Assembly (NCBI GenBank): GCA_963730405.1
Contig: CAVSRW010000013.1
Location: 37,318 to 101,317 of the forward strand
Source: Gaiellasilicea sp963730405
GTDB lineage: Bacteria; Actinomycetota; Thermoleophilia; Gaiellales; Gaiellaceae
Reading direction: 5' to 3'
Length of the DNA: 64,000 nt
Shown: positions 35,952-46,043 of the stretch, piece after piece
How positions within the stretch are numbered: the stretch's first letter is position 1
How the letters are laid out: the number at the start of each line of letters is the position of its first letter
Notes under the pieces: generated by a model
What the model saw: the letters and a program-made list of their open reading frames with translations, nothing else
Database searches by the model: none
Told to the model about the DNA's origin: nothing
Position numbers and translations under genes: made by a program

Positions 35952-36619
35952 ATCGCTGCGAAGGAGTCGGGCTCGAGCGAGGCGCCGCCGACCAGCGCAC
36001 CGTCGATCGAGTGCTGTGAGAGGAGCTCGCCGGCGTTGTCGGGCTTGACCGAGCCGCCGTAGAGAACGGGCCGGTCGAGCAGCTCCTTGATGAAGCGATG
36101 CGCCTCCTCGGCCTGCTCGGGCGTCGCTGTCCGGCCGGTGCCGATCGCCCAGACCGGCTCGTAGGCGAGCACGAGGTCCTCGTGCTCGCCCGCGGCGAAA
36201 GCGATCGCCTCGACCTGGATCTTCAGTACGAGCTCCGTGTCGCCGGACTCGCGCTGCTCGAGCGTCTCGCCGACGCACGCGATCACACCGAGGCCGGCGT
36301 CGAGCGCCGTGCGCGCCCGGCGCGCGACCATCTCGTCCGTCTCACCGAAGAGCTGCCGCCGCTCGGAGTGGCCGACGAGTGCGCCCGCGACGCCGAGCTC
36401 GACGAGCATCTCCGGCGAGACCTCGCCCGTGTACGCGCCCTGGGACTCCCAGTGCACGTTCTGCGCGTACACGCGCCGGCCGCTCTCGACCGCGGCCGGG
36501 AGCGAGACGAACGGCGGGCAGAAGACGACGTCGACGCCCCCTGGCGGCTCGAAGGCGTCGAGGAACGCGCGCGCCTCGGCCGGCCCCTTGAACATCTTCC
36601 AGTTGCCGGCGATCAGCAT
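35927..36619 (-). CDS. tpiA: triosephosphate isomerase
   Basis: A 230-residue TIM barrel: AGNWKMFKG (substrate Lys), GALVGHSERRQLFGE (electrophilic His), LAYEPVWAIGTGRTATP (catalytic Glu and flexible loop) and VLYGGSVKPDN (phosphate loop). Slightly shorter than the usual 250 residues, with a compact region after the first strand. ATG 36619 overlaps the pgk stop by one base (TGATG), showing translational coupling. It interconverts dihydroxyacetone phosphate and glyceraldehyde 3-phosphate. Confidence 0.95.
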   Translation of the reverse strand: MLIAGNWKMFKGPAEARAFLDAFEPPGGVDVVFCPPFVSLPAAVESGRRVYAQNVHWESQGAYTGEVSPEMLVELGVAGALVGHSERRQLFGETDEMVARRARTALDAGLGVIACVGETLEQRESGDTELVLKIQVEAIAFAAGEHEDLVLAYEPVWAIGTGRTATPEQAEEAHRFIKELLDRPVLYGGSVKPDNAGELLSQHSIDGALVGGASLEPDSFAAICRAASTS

Positions 36620-37668
36620 CAGTCCGGATTCTCCGGGATCACCGCAACACCGGGGAGCTCCTTGCCCTCGAGCAGCTCGAGCGACGCGCCGCCGCCCGTC
36701 GAGACCCACGAGATGCGGTCGTCGAGCCCGAGCTCGTTGACGGCCCGAACGGAGTCTCCGCCGCCGACGACGGTGTAGCCGTCGACCGCGGCGACGGCCT
36801 CGGCCACCGCCTTCGTGCCCGCGGCGAACGGCTTCCACTCGAAGACGCCCATCGGCCCATTCCAGAAGACGGCCTTTGCGGCGCGGATCCGCCGCGCGAA
36901 GTCCTCCCGCGTCTCGGGCCCGATGTCGAGCCCGAGCCAGCCCTCGGGGAGCGCGTCGAACGGCGCCACCCGCGTCTCCGCGTCCTCTTCGAACCCGCTC
37001 GCCGCGACAACGTCGGCGGGCAGCACGACCGGGAAGGGCAGCGGGTTCTCCGCGCGAAGCTCCTCGGCCATCTTGCCGCCCACGATCACCTCGTCCGCGC
37101 GGCCGCCCAGGTTCCGGAGCACGCCGAGCTTGTCCTCGACCTTGGCGCCGCCCGTGACGAGCACGAAGGGCCGCTCGACCTCGCCGAGCAGCCTGCCGAG
37201 ATGCTCGAGCTCTGCCAGGAGCAGCAGCCCGGCGTAGGCCGGCAGGATCTGCGCCACCCCGACAGTCGATGCATGCGCGCGGTGCGCCGAGCCGAACGCG
37301 TCGTTGACGAAGAGGTCGGACGCGTCCGCCAGCTCGCGCGCGAACTCTGGGTCGTTGTCCGTCTCGCCAGGATGGAAGCGCGTGTTCTCGAGCACCTCGA
37401 TCCGCTGGTCGGGCAGGAGCGAGAGCAGCCGCTCGCGCACGGGCGCGATCGAGAATGCGGGGTCATCGCCCTTGGGCCGGCCGAGGTGCGAACAGACGCG
37501 GATGCGCGTCGCGTCTCGCTCGAGCAGCAGCTCCAGCGTCGGCAGCGCGGCGCGAATACGTGTGTCGTCGGCGATCCGCCCGTCCTCGAGGGGTACGTTC
37601 AGATCGGCCCGGACGAGGACCGACTTCCCCTCGACGGGCGCGTCGCGGACCGAGCGCGGCAGCCTCAG
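36619..37668 (-). CDS. pgk: phosphoglycerate kinase, compact form with CTG start
   Basis: KSVLVRADLNVPLEDGRIAD, RVCSHLGRPKG, FVNDAFGSAHRAHAS, VTGGAKVEDKLGVL and FWNGPMGVFEW are standard Pgk motifs; GGGDSVRAVNE and VSTGGGASLELLEG form the nucleotide site. The protein is only about 349 residues where about 390 is usual; the segment after GGKMAEELR is shortened. No ATG/GTG/TTG is placed correctly: GTG 37701 lies well inside gap. CTG 37668 overlaps the gap stop as CTGA and gives the normal N-terminal length. Transfers phosphate from 1,3-bisphosphoglycerate to ADP. Confidence 0.92.
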   Translation of the reverse strand: MRLPRSVRDAPVEGKSVLVRADLNVPLEDGRIADDTRIRAALPTLELLLERDATRIRVCSHLGRPKGDDPAFSIAPVRERLLSLLPDQRIEVLENTRFHPGETDNDPEFARELADASDLFVNDAFGSAHRAHASTVGVAQILPAYAGLLLLAELEHLGRLLGEVERPFVLVTGGAKVEDKLGVLRNLGGRADEVIVGGKMAEELRAENPLPFPVVLPADVVAASGFEEDAETRVAPFDALPEGWLGLDIGPETREDFARRIRAAKAVFWNGPMGVFEWKPFAAGTKAVAEAVAAVDGYTVVGGGDSVRAVNELGLDDRISWVSTGGGASLELLEGKELPGVAVIPENPD

Positions 37669-38660
37669 AGCAGCTTGCCCATCAGGTCGACGAGCCGGCA
37701 CGAGTAGCCCCACTCGTTGTCGTACCAGCCGAATACCTTGGCGTTGCGGCCACTCGCCATCGTCAGCGGGCTGTCGAAGATGCACGAGTACGGCGAGTGG
37801 ATGATGTCGGTGGAGACGATCGGGTCGACCGAGTACTGCAGGAGCCCGTCGAGCGTGCCGGCGGCGGCCTGTTCGAACGCGGCGTTGACCTGCTCGGCGG
37901 TGACGTCACCTCCGAGCGTGACGACGAAGTCCGTCAGGGACCCGGTCGGCACGGGTGCGCGGACGGCGACGCCGTCGATCTTCCCCTTCAGCTCCGGCAG
38001 AACGAGCCCGATCGCTCGCGCGGCCCCGGTCGAGGTCGGGATCAGGTTGATCGCGGCGGCGCGCGCGCGGCGCAGGTCCTCGTGCGGGAGATCGAGGATG
38101 TTCTGGTCGTTCGTGTACGCGTGGATCGTGGTCATGAACCCCTGCTCGATCCCGAACGCGTCGTTCAGCACCTTCGCCATCGGCGCGATGCAGTTCGTGG
38201 TGCAGGACGCGTTGGAGACGATGTGGTGCGAGTCCTTGTCGTAGGCGTCGTCGTTGACGCCGAGCACGATCGTGATGTCGGGATCGGTGGCCGGCGCCGA
38301 GATCACGACCTTCTTCGCGCCGGCGTCGAGATGCTTCTGGGCACCGTCACGCTTGGTGAAGAAGCCTGTCGACTCGAGCACGACGTCGACGCCGAGATCG
38401 CCCCACGGGATCGCACCGGGATCGCGCTCGGAGAGCAGCTTGATCTCCTCGCCGCCCGCGCGGATGACGCCGCCCTGCACCTCGACGTCGCCCTCGAGCG
38501 GCCCGAGCGTCGAGTCGTACTTGAGCAGGTGCGCCATCGTCTTCTCGTCGCCGAGGTCGTTCGCGGCGACGATCTCGATGTCGGCCTTGCGCTCGAGCTG
38601 CGCCCGGAAGAAGTTCCGCCCGATCCGGCCGAAGCCGTTGATCCCTACGCGAATCGCCAT
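37665..38660 (-). CDS. gap: glyceraldehyde-3-phosphate dehydrogenase, NAD-type
   Basis: A 331-residue GAPDH. VGINGFGRIGRNFFRA and IVAANDLGDEKTMAHLLKYD form the NAD site; the Asp in ANDL favours NAD over NADP. SNASCTTNCIAP holds the catalytic Cys and the following TTIHAYTNDQN the His. SSTxx is replaced by PTSTGAARAIGLVLPELKGK in the phosphate loop. WYDNEWGYSCRLVDL ends the protein. First gene of the glycolytic operon; 33 bases separate it from the M32 peptidase gene upstream. ATG 38660 follows AGGGGAG. Confidence 0.96.
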   Translation of the reverse strand: MAIRVGINGFGRIGRNFFRAQLERKADIEIVAANDLGDEKTMAHLLKYDSTLGPLEGDVEVQGGVIRAGGEEIKLLSERDPGAIPWGDLGVDVVLESTGFFTKRDGAQKHLDAGAKKVVISAPATDPDITIVLGVNDDAYDKDSHHIVSNASCTTNCIAPMAKVLNDAFGIEQGFMTTIHAYTNDQNILDLPHEDLRRARAAAINLIPTSTGAARAIGLVLPELKGKIDGVAVRAPVPTGSLTDFVVTLGGDVTAEQVNAAFEQAAAGTLDGLLQYSVDPIVSTDIIHSPYSCIFDSPLTMASGRNAKVFGWYDNEWGYSCRLVDLMGKLL

Positions 38661-38693
38661 GCCTGACTCCCCTGTCGGTTTCCGCGGCGGAGT

Positions 38694-40181
38694 CTAAGCA
38701 GCCAGCGGGTACTTGCCGCGCAGATAGCGCAGGTAGGGCTCGGGGTCGAGCCCGCCGCCCGTGATCCGCTCGATCAGCTCCCGCGGCATGAACTTGCGCC
38801 CATGCCGCCAGAGATTCTCCTGGAGCCATGCCGCGAGCGCGCCGAACTCGCCCTGCTCGAACTGGTCGTGCAGGTCCGGGATCTCGGCGGTCACCTTCTC
38901 CCACAGCTGCCCGGAGATGACGTTGCCGAGCGCGTACGTGGAGAAGTACCCGATCGCGCCCACGGCCCAGTGCATGTCCTGGAGCACGCCGAGCGCATCG
39001 TTCGGCGGCTCCACGCCGAGGTAGTCCTTCATCCGCTGGTTCCAGATCTCCGGCAGCTCCTCGAGGTCGATCGAGTCGGCGAGCAACTCCTGCTCGAGCT
39101 CGAAGCGGAGGATGATGTGGAGGTTGTAGGTCGTCTCGTCCGCCTCGACGCGGATCAGCGACGGCTCGACCCAGTTGACCGAGCGGTACCAGTCCTCGAC
39201 GCTCGCGTCGCCGAGCGCCTGCGGGAAGGTCGCCTGCAGCTGGGGATAGAAGTGGCGCCAGAACGGGAGGCTGCGGCCGACCATGTTCTCCCACATCCGG
39301 CTCTGGGACTCGTGGAAGCCGAGCGAGGCGCCGTGCGCGAGCGGCGTGCGCTCGAGGTCGCGCGAGACGCCGTGCTCGTAGAGGCCGTGTCCGGTCTCGT
39401 GCATCGTCCCGAAGAGCCCGTCGAGGTTGTCCTCGAAGTACCGCGTCGTCAACCGGATGTCGCTGATCGCGATCGAGGACGCGAACGGGTGCACCGCCGT
39501 GTCGAGCCGCCACTCGGCCGGGTCGAAGCCGAAGCGCTCGATCACCTTCAGCTCGAACTCCTTCTGGCTCTCGATCGGGAAGGTGGCGCCGCGGAGCGGG
39601 CGCTTCCCGCTCTGGCGCACGGCGGCGACGAACGGGACCTGCTCCTGCTTCAACCGGTCGAAGACGGCCCGTACCTCCGCCGTCTTCATCCCCGGCTCGA
39701 AGTCGTCGAGGAGGACGTCGTACGGCTCGTCGTAGTCGTCGAAGCAGTCGACGTAGCGCCGCCGCAGCTCGAAGTTCTCGCGCAGCGCGGGCAGGAACTG
39801 CGAGAAGTCGGACTCCTGCCGCGCCTTCACCCACACCGGCATCGCAAGCGAGGCCGCGCGCGTCATCTCCGCTCGCAGCTCGGCGGGGACGCGGCTTGCC
39901 TTCTCCCAGTCACGGCGAACGAGCCGGATCAGGCTGGCCTCGTCGGAGTCGGGGTCGAGCCCGTCCTCGATCGGCCCGAGCTCGTCGAGCAGGCGACCCA
40001 TCTCGTCGGAGGTGAGCGCCTGGTGCGAGAGCCGGCCGACCGTCGCCAGCTGCTCGGCGCGAACGCCGGCACCGCCCGGTGGCATCTTCACCTGCTGGTC
40101 CCAGCCGAGCAGCGCCGAGGTCCGGTCGAGATCGTGGATCTCGCCGATCCGCTCCCTGAGGTTCGCGAGCGCCGTCTCCAT
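38694..40181 (-). CDS. M32-family carboxypeptidase Taq-like metallopeptidase
   Basis: A 495-residue, almost all-helical zinc carboxypeptidase. HETGHGLYEHG (HExxH plus downstream Glu in HESQSRMWEN) is the active site and DIRLTTRY, EPSLIRVEADETTYNLHI and PLAHGASLGFHESQSR are M32 signatures. It releases C-terminal residues from peptides in the cytoplasm. The start ATG 40181 gives METALANLRERIGEIHDLD, matching family length. It lies upstream of gap on the same strand. The 386 bases before it contain only repeats (see 40404-40568). Confidence 0.93.
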   Translation of the reverse strand: METALANLRERIGEIHDLDRTSALLGWDQQVKMPPGGAGVRAEQLATVGRLSHQALTSDEMGRLLDELGPIEDGLDPDSDEASLIRLVRRDWEKASRVPAELRAEMTRAASLAMPVWVKARQESDFSQFLPALRENFELRRRYVDCFDDYDEPYDVLLDDFEPGMKTAEVRAVFDRLKQEQVPFVAAVRQSGKRPLRGATFPIESQKEFELKVIERFGFDPAEWRLDTAVHPFASSIAISDIRLTTRYFEDNLDGLFGTMHETGHGLYEHGVSRDLERTPLAHGASLGFHESQSRMWENMVGRSLPFWRHFYPQLQATFPQALGDASVEDWYRSVNWVEPSLIRVEADETTYNLHIILRFELEQELLADSIDLEELPEIWNQRMKDYLGVEPPNDALGVLQDMHWAVGAIGYFSTYALGNVISGQLWEKVTAEIPDLHDQFEQGEFGALAAWLQENLWRHGRKFMPRELIERITGGGLDPEPYLRYLRGKYPLAA

Positions 40182-40403
40182 CGCCTGCAAACCTATCCTG
40201 AGCGGCGCCCTGGGCGTCGCATCGTTGCCTTTCGTGATAACGAGCGCGGAGTGACGCACGAGCACCAATGGCGTACTCTTGACATGGCGGGTTCGCGCTC
40301 GTCCGTCGTCGAATTCAGACCCCGTTCGGCGCCGGCCCGGAGCACGACACGTGGAGGGGGAGGTCGTCCTCGGAGCTCCCCCTCCAGCCCGCCTGTTCTT
40401 TCG

Positions 40404-40568
40404 GGGCGCAAGCAGAACCGGGATTCCCGGGAGGGAATCCCGGTTCGCGCCAAGATCCCTGAAGGGTCGCTTCGCTCCGCTTGCTTGGGCGCAAGCAGGA
40501 CGGAATCTGCGGGAGCAGATTCCGATCCGCGCCAAGACCCCTGAAGGGTCGGCTTCGCCTCCCGGGCT
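40404..40568 (+). repeat. dispersed palindromic repeat A, copies 2 and 3 in tandem
   Basis: Two adjacent units of about 82 bases each start with GGGCGCAAGCAG and contain a perfect hairpin: first AACCGGGATTCCC with GGGAATCCCGGTT, second CGGAATCTGC with GCAGATTCCG, both with loop GGGA. Each continues with CGCGCCAAGAYCCCTGAAGGGTCG. The variable stems differ in sequence but keep full pairing. They fill the 386-base gap between the M32 gene and whiA together with 40182-40403, in which I see nothing else. Confidence 0.85.
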
Positions 40569-41491
40569 CAGTGTCGAGCCGCGAGGTCCTGCAGTCTTCT
40601 CAGGCGGCGGTGGACCGAGGCCTTCGTCGTCGGCGGCTCGCACTTCGCGGCCAGCTCGCGAAGCGGGAGCTGCGGGTAGCGGAGCCGGAGCCGCGCGACC
40701 TCGTGCAGCCGCTCCGGCAGCCGCTCGAGCCCGCCTTCGCGCTGCAGCGCCCGCACCGCCTCGAGCTGCTCCTGCGCCGCGCGGCTCGTCCGGACGAGGT
40801 TCGCGTGGTCCGCGTTCGCGAGCCGGTTCGCCTCGCTCCGAGCCGCGGCGACGATCGACCGCTCCTCGAACGCCAGCACGACGTCACTCGCGCCGGCGAG
40901 CGTCAGCACCGACTCGATCGCGTCGAGACCCTTGGCGTAGGCGACGGCGTGACGGCCGCGGTCGAGCACGCCGAGCCGCACGTCGTCGGCCGCCGCGACG
41001 CCGCGCAGGAACTCGGCCCCGTCGAGCGAGGTCGTGCGCAGCTCCAGGTGGGGCGAGCGCGGCCCGGAGAGCGAGCCGCCGCCGAGGAGCGCACCGCGCA
41101 GATACGCACCCCGGCAGCAGGCGCGGCCGACGACGCGCTTCGGCGGCCGCTCGAGCGGCGCGTGGCGCGCATCGAGGACTCCCGCCTCGACGAGCGAGGC
41201 CAACGCGGCGGCGTCGCCGGACACGTGGAGCTGGTAGCGCGTTGCCCGGTCGAACGAGCGGCGGCTGTACGTCCGGATCTCGGAGCGGATCCCGAGCTGG
41301 CGCAGGAGCGAGAACGCGCGCCGCGCGACCCCGGAGGTGGCGAGATCGAGATGGAGCGCGACCTCACCGCGGCCGCGCAGATGAACGCTGCCGGCCGAGT
41401 GGAAGAGCGCCGAGATCTCGGCGAGGCGACAGCAGCCGCGCTCCGGCGCGATCGCCGCGAGCTCCGAGCGGAGCTCGTCAGAGAGCGCCAT
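40568..41491 (-). CDS. whiA: WhiA, DNA-binding developmental regulator
   Basis: A 307-residue protein with a LAGLIDADG-like N-terminal domain (RGCCRLAEISALFHSAGSVH, CCRGAYLRGALLGGGSLSGP) and a C-terminal helix-turn-helix (LRYPQLPLRELAAKCEPPTT, KASVHRRLRRL). WhiA is typical of Gram-positive bacteria and controls division or sporulation genes in actinobacteria. In most relatives it follows rapZ and yvcK next to uvrC; here neither is present and uvrC is 4.5 kb away. Its start overlaps the methyltransferase gene end by 14 bases. Confidence 0.93.
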   Translation of the reverse strand: MALSDELRSELAAIAPERGCCRLAEISALFHSAGSVHLRGRGEVALHLDLATSGVARRAFSLLRQLGIRSEIRTYSRRSFDRATRYQLHVSGDAAALASLVEAGVLDARHAPLERPPKRVVGRACCRGAYLRGALLGGGSLSGPRSPHLELRTTSLDGAEFLRGVAAADDVRLGVLDRGRHAVAYAKGLDAIESVLTLAGASDVVLAFEERSIVAAARSEANRLANADHANLVRTSRAAQEQLEAVRALQREGGLERLPERLHEVARLRLRYPQLPLRELAAKCEPPTTKASVHRRLRRLQDLAARH

Positions 41492-42050
41492 AGCCCTCGA
41501 GCCGCAGCAGGCGCCGCTTGTACTCGACCCCGAGCGAGCCGTAGCCGCCGATCCCTCCGACCGAGACGACCCGGTGGCACGGGACGAAGAGCGAAAAGCG
41601 GTTCTCGGCGCAGAACGTGCCCGCCGCGCGGGCGGCGCGGGCGCGGCCGGCGAGCGCGGAGAGCTCGCCGTAGCTGACGACCTCGCCCCACGGGACGCCG
41701 CGCAGAGCGTCCGCGAGCGCGGCCTGGAAGGGCGTGCTCCAGTCCTCGTCGAGCGGCACGTCCTCGAACGACACGCGCTCGCCGGCGAAGTAGCTCTGGA
41801 GACGTTGGAGCAGTTCCGGCACGAAGCCGCCGCCGTTCCGTGACGGATCGCTCGCTAGCGTTTCGGTAGGGGCACCGGGGGTGCCCCTGGGGGAGGTTGG
41901 GGTGCCCGAGCTGGGCGTGGCGCGAACGGCGCCCTCGAGGCTGACGCCGGGCACCGGCGGATCGTGGGCGACGACGATCTCGCCGTCGCCGACCCAGAGC
42001 TCCCCCACCCCCCAGCCGGCGACCTCGTAGGGATGCCGCGTCACGCGCAT
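41478..42050 (-). CDS. methylated-DNA-protein-cysteine methyltransferase with an inserted element
   Basis: The C-terminal domain is complete: PFQAALADALRGVPWGEVVS, YGELSALAGRARAARAAG, and FVPCHRVVSVGGIGGYGS with acceptor Cys158. It removes alkyl groups from O6-guanine. Between the short N-terminal domain (residues 1-45) and the C-terminal part lies a foreign-looking linker of about 30 residues rich in Gly, Thr, Pro and Ser (positions 46-75). This corresponds to the palindromic insert at 41826-41915. It keeps the frame, so the enzyme may still work. whiA overlaps its 3' end. Confidence 0.88.
   Translation of the reverse strand: MRVTRHPYEVAGWGVGELWVGDGEIVVAHDPPVPGVSLEGAVRATPSSGTPTSPRGTPGAPTETLASDPSRNGGGFVPELLQRLQSYFAGERVSFEDVPLDEDWSTPFQAALADALRGVPWGEVVSYGELSALAGRARAARAAGTFCAENRFSLFVPCHRVVSVGGIGGYGSLGVEYKRRLLRLEGYGAL
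41826..41915. repeat. in-frame palindromic insertion within the methyltransferase gene
   Basis: The 90-base segment includes the perfect inverted repeat GGGGCACC-GGG-GGTGCCCC (41869-41887) and other short palindromes such as CGCTAGCG (41853-41860). It encodes a low-complexity GTP/TSP/GAP linker absent from typical methyltransferases. It looks like a small mobile palindrome that landed between domains. No second copy is in this window. Confidence 0.55.
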
Positions 42051-42062
42051 CGACCTCGACTC

Positions 42063-42068
42063 TACAAT
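42063..42068 (+). promoter_or_regulatory. -10 box TACAAT before pruA
   Basis: TACAAT ends eight bases before ATG 42077 in the 26-base gap between the divergent methyltransferase and pruA genes, indicating a leaderless or nearly leaderless transcript. Confidence 0.5.
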
Positions 42069-42076
42069 CGCCCCCG

Positions 42077-43726
<1,650 letters not shown>

Positions 43727-43741
43727 CTGGCTGCGCAGGAT

Positions 43742-43805
43742 GAGCATCCGCATTCGCGGACGCTCGTCGCGCGAAGACCCCTGAAGGGGCCGTTTCGCGG
43801 CCCAG
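43742..43805 (+). repeat. dispersed palindromic repeat A, copy 4
   Basis: A stem GAGC-A-TCCGC with GCGGA-C-GCTC around ATTC is followed by CGCGCGAAGACCCCTGAAGGGG and CCGTTTCGCGGCCCAG. The order of hairpins and the 3' core match the other copies. It lies between the stop of pruA and the flippase gene, where it could end pruA transcription. Confidence 0.8.
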
Positions 43806-43837
43806 TCGCTCACGCGGCGCCGCTGTAGCCTGAACGC

Positions 43838-44779
43838 GTGGGAGAAGTCTTCCATGCGATCGGGGTTTTCTTCGAGCAACTGGCGGGGGTGAAGTTCAGC
43901 GCCCTCGGGCTCGCGATCCTGACGCACATCCTGAAGACGATGTGCACGAGCCGCGCGTGGCGGAACACGATCGCGGCGTCGTATCCGGACGAAAACGTCC
44001 CGTGGCCGAAGGTCTACGCCGCCTATCTCGCGGGCGTCGGCGTCAACGCGATCGTCCCGGCCCGCGCCGGCGACGCGGTGCGGCTCTACCTCACTCACCG
44101 CGCGGTGCCGGAGAGCACTTATACGACGCTGGCCTCCACCATGGTCGTCCTCGCGATCTTCGACACGGCCATGGCGGTCCTGATCTTCGTCTACGCCCTC
44201 ACGCTCGGCGTCCTCCCCGGCGTCGGCTCGCTCGGCAGGCTGCCCGGCTTCGACTTCAACTTCTTCGCCGCCAATCCCGAGTTCTCGGTCGTCCTCTTCG
44301 TCGCGCTCGTGATCTTCGGCGTGATCGGCTTCCTCTGGCTGCGCCTCCACGTCGCCGAGTTCAAGCAGCGGGTCCGCCAGGGCGTCGTCGTCCTCTCCGA
44401 CCGGAGCCGCTACCTGCGTGAGGTGGCGCTCTGGCAGGCGGGGGACTGGCTGCTCCGCTTCGTCGCGATCTGGTTCTTCCTCGACGCGTTCGGAATCGAG
44501 CAGTCGATCCGGAACGTCCTGCTCGTGCAGGTGACGCAGAGCCTCGCGACGCTCGTGCCGATCTCGCCCGGCGGCATCGGCACCGAGCAGGCCTTCATCG
44601 TCTACGTCTTCAAGGACACGGGCATCGGCCGGGCGACGCTGCTCGCGTTCAGCGTCGGGATGAAGCTGACGCTGATCGTCGCCAACGTCATCCTCGGTTT
44701 CAGCGCGCTCTTCCTCACCCTCGGCCATACCGACTGGCGCTCGATCGTCGGCCGTGGAAAGCCGCAGCCCGAGCCCTGA
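43838..44779 (+). CDS. flippase-like (LPG synthase TM/UPF0104) membrane protein
   Basis: A 313-residue protein with seven to eight helices. The N-terminal helices and TSRAWRNTIAASYPDENVPW, then YLAGVGVNAIVPARAGDAVR, resemble the AglD/MprF flippase-domain family (GxxxNxxxPARxGD is its signature). LVPISPGGIGTEQAFIVYVF is the second conserved block. These proteins are thought to move or add to membrane lipids; no synthetase domain is present. GTG 43838 follows TAGCCT by six bases. Overlaps the convergent MFS gene by 65 bases at the 3' end. Confidence 0.88.
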   Translation: MGEVFHAIGVFFEQLAGVKFSALGLAILTHILKTMCTSRAWRNTIAASYPDENVPWPKVYAAYLAGVGVNAIVPARAGDAVRLYLTHRAVPESTYTTLASTMVVLAIFDTAMAVLIFVYALTLGVLPGVGSLGRLPGFDFNFFAANPEFSVVLFVALVIFGVIGFLWLRLHVAEFKQRVRQGVVVLSDRSRYLREVALWQAGDWLLRFVAIWFFLDAFGIEQSIRNVLLVQVTQSLATLVPISPGGIGTEQAFIVYVFKDTGIGRATLLAFSVGMKLTLIVANVILGFSALFLTLGHTDWRSIVGRGKPQPEP

Positions 44780-46043
44780 CGGGCTCCAGGCGCGGCCAGG
44801 CGAGGATGACGGCCGCACCCGCGAGCGCGGGCAGCGCGAGGACGACGCCGGCGACCCGCACGCCCGCGAAGTGGGCGATTGCGCCGTCGAGGAGACTCGC
44901 GAACGGCCTCACCCCGAGAAAGGCGACGCCCCAGAGGGCCATGATCCGGCCACGCTGGCTCTCCACGACGCCGAGCTGCAGACGCGTCGTCGCCGACGTG
45001 TTCGACGCGAGGTAGCCGGCGCCACAGATGGCAACGAAGACGAGCCCGAGCGGAAGCCACCGCACGAGTGAGAAGAGCACGAGGCCGCCGCCGAGCAGGG
45101 TGAGCGTGAATGCCATCCGCCTGGCGTTCCCCGCAGTGCGGCCGGCGAGCACGACCGCGGCGCAGACGGCGCCTGCTCCGAACGCGCCGAGGATCACGCC
45201 GCCGACCGTGTCCTGGTAGCCGTAGGCCTCCGCGAAGGCCGGCGCGAGCGTGTTCACGGGATCCGAAGCCCACCCGACCGCCGCGACGATGAGCAGGTAG
45301 GCGAGCAGCCGCGGATCCTTGCGGAGGAGGGGGAGGCTGTCCCGCAACCGCACCTGGCCGACGGGGCGCTCCTGCGGCCTCGTCCGCACGATCAGCAGTG
45401 CGGCGACCAGCACGAGGTAGGAGAACGCGTTGACGGCGAACGCGGCCGCGATCCCGATCGTCCCGATCGCGAGCGCTGCGAGTGCAGGACCGAGCGCGCG
45501 GGCGAGGTTGAAGGTCATCGAGTTGAGCGCCACTGCGGTCGGGAGGTCGCGCTCGGGCACGAGGGCGACCACGATCGCCTGCTGTGCCGGCGCGGCGATC
45601 GCCGCGGTGAGACCGAGCGCAAGCGTGATCCAGATCACGGACCACTCGTCCAAGCGGTCCGCAAAGGCGAGGCCCGCGATCAGGAACGACAGAGCCGTTG
45701 CGCCCAGCTCCGCCCAGAGCAGCACGATCCTGCGGTCGAAGCGGTCGGCGAGCGCGCCCGCCCAGGGCGCGAGCACGAGCACCCACGCGAACTGGGAGAA
45801 GCTGAGCACCCCGAGCAGGAGCTCGGAGCCCGTGAGCCGGTAGATGAGGATCGCGGCCGCGAGATTGTGGAACCACCCTCCGGTCGCGGACGCCGAGTTG
45901 CCGACGAAGTACAGCCCGAAGTCTCGCCGCCGCAGCACCCGCCACGCAGCGCGGGGGCCGACGGCACGTTCGTCCGTTCCCGGCTCGGCGAGGCCGCCCC
46001 CGCCACTCTCGGGCGGCTCCGTCGAACCGCCGCCGCGGCTCAT
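44715..46043 (-). CDS. MFS exporter (EntS/MFS_3-like)
   Basis: A 442-residue transporter with twelve helices. RRRDFGLYFVGNSASATGGW at the start, LLLGVLSFSQFAWVLVLAPW, AGALADRFDRRIVL (loop 2-3) and LGLTAAIAAPAQQAIVVALV are typical of the enterobactin-exporter-like group. The N-terminal 40 residues are polar and glycine-rich. ATG 46043 overlaps the uvrC stop (ATGA), so it is co-translated with the repair gene. Substrate unknown. Confidence 0.87.
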   Translation of the reverse strand: MSRGGGSTEPPESGGGGLAEPGTDERAVGPRAAWRVLRRRDFGLYFVGNSASATGGWFHNLAAAILIYRLTGSELLLGVLSFSQFAWVLVLAPWAGALADRFDRRIVLLWAELGATALSFLIAGLAFADRLDEWSVIWITLALGLTAAIAAPAQQAIVVALVPERDLPTAVALNSMTFNLARALGPALAALAIGTIGIAAAFAVNAFSYLVLVAALLIVRTRPQERPVGQVRLRDSLPLLRKDPRLLAYLLIVAAVGWASDPVNTLAPAFAEAYGYQDTVGGVILGAFGAGAVCAAVVLAGRTAGNARRMAFTLTLLGGGLVLFSLVRWLPLGLVFVAICGAGYLASNTSATTRLQLGVVESQRGRIMALWGVAFLGVRPFASLLDGAIAHFAGVRVAGVVLALPALAGAAVILAWPRLEPVRARAAAFHGRRSSASRYGRG

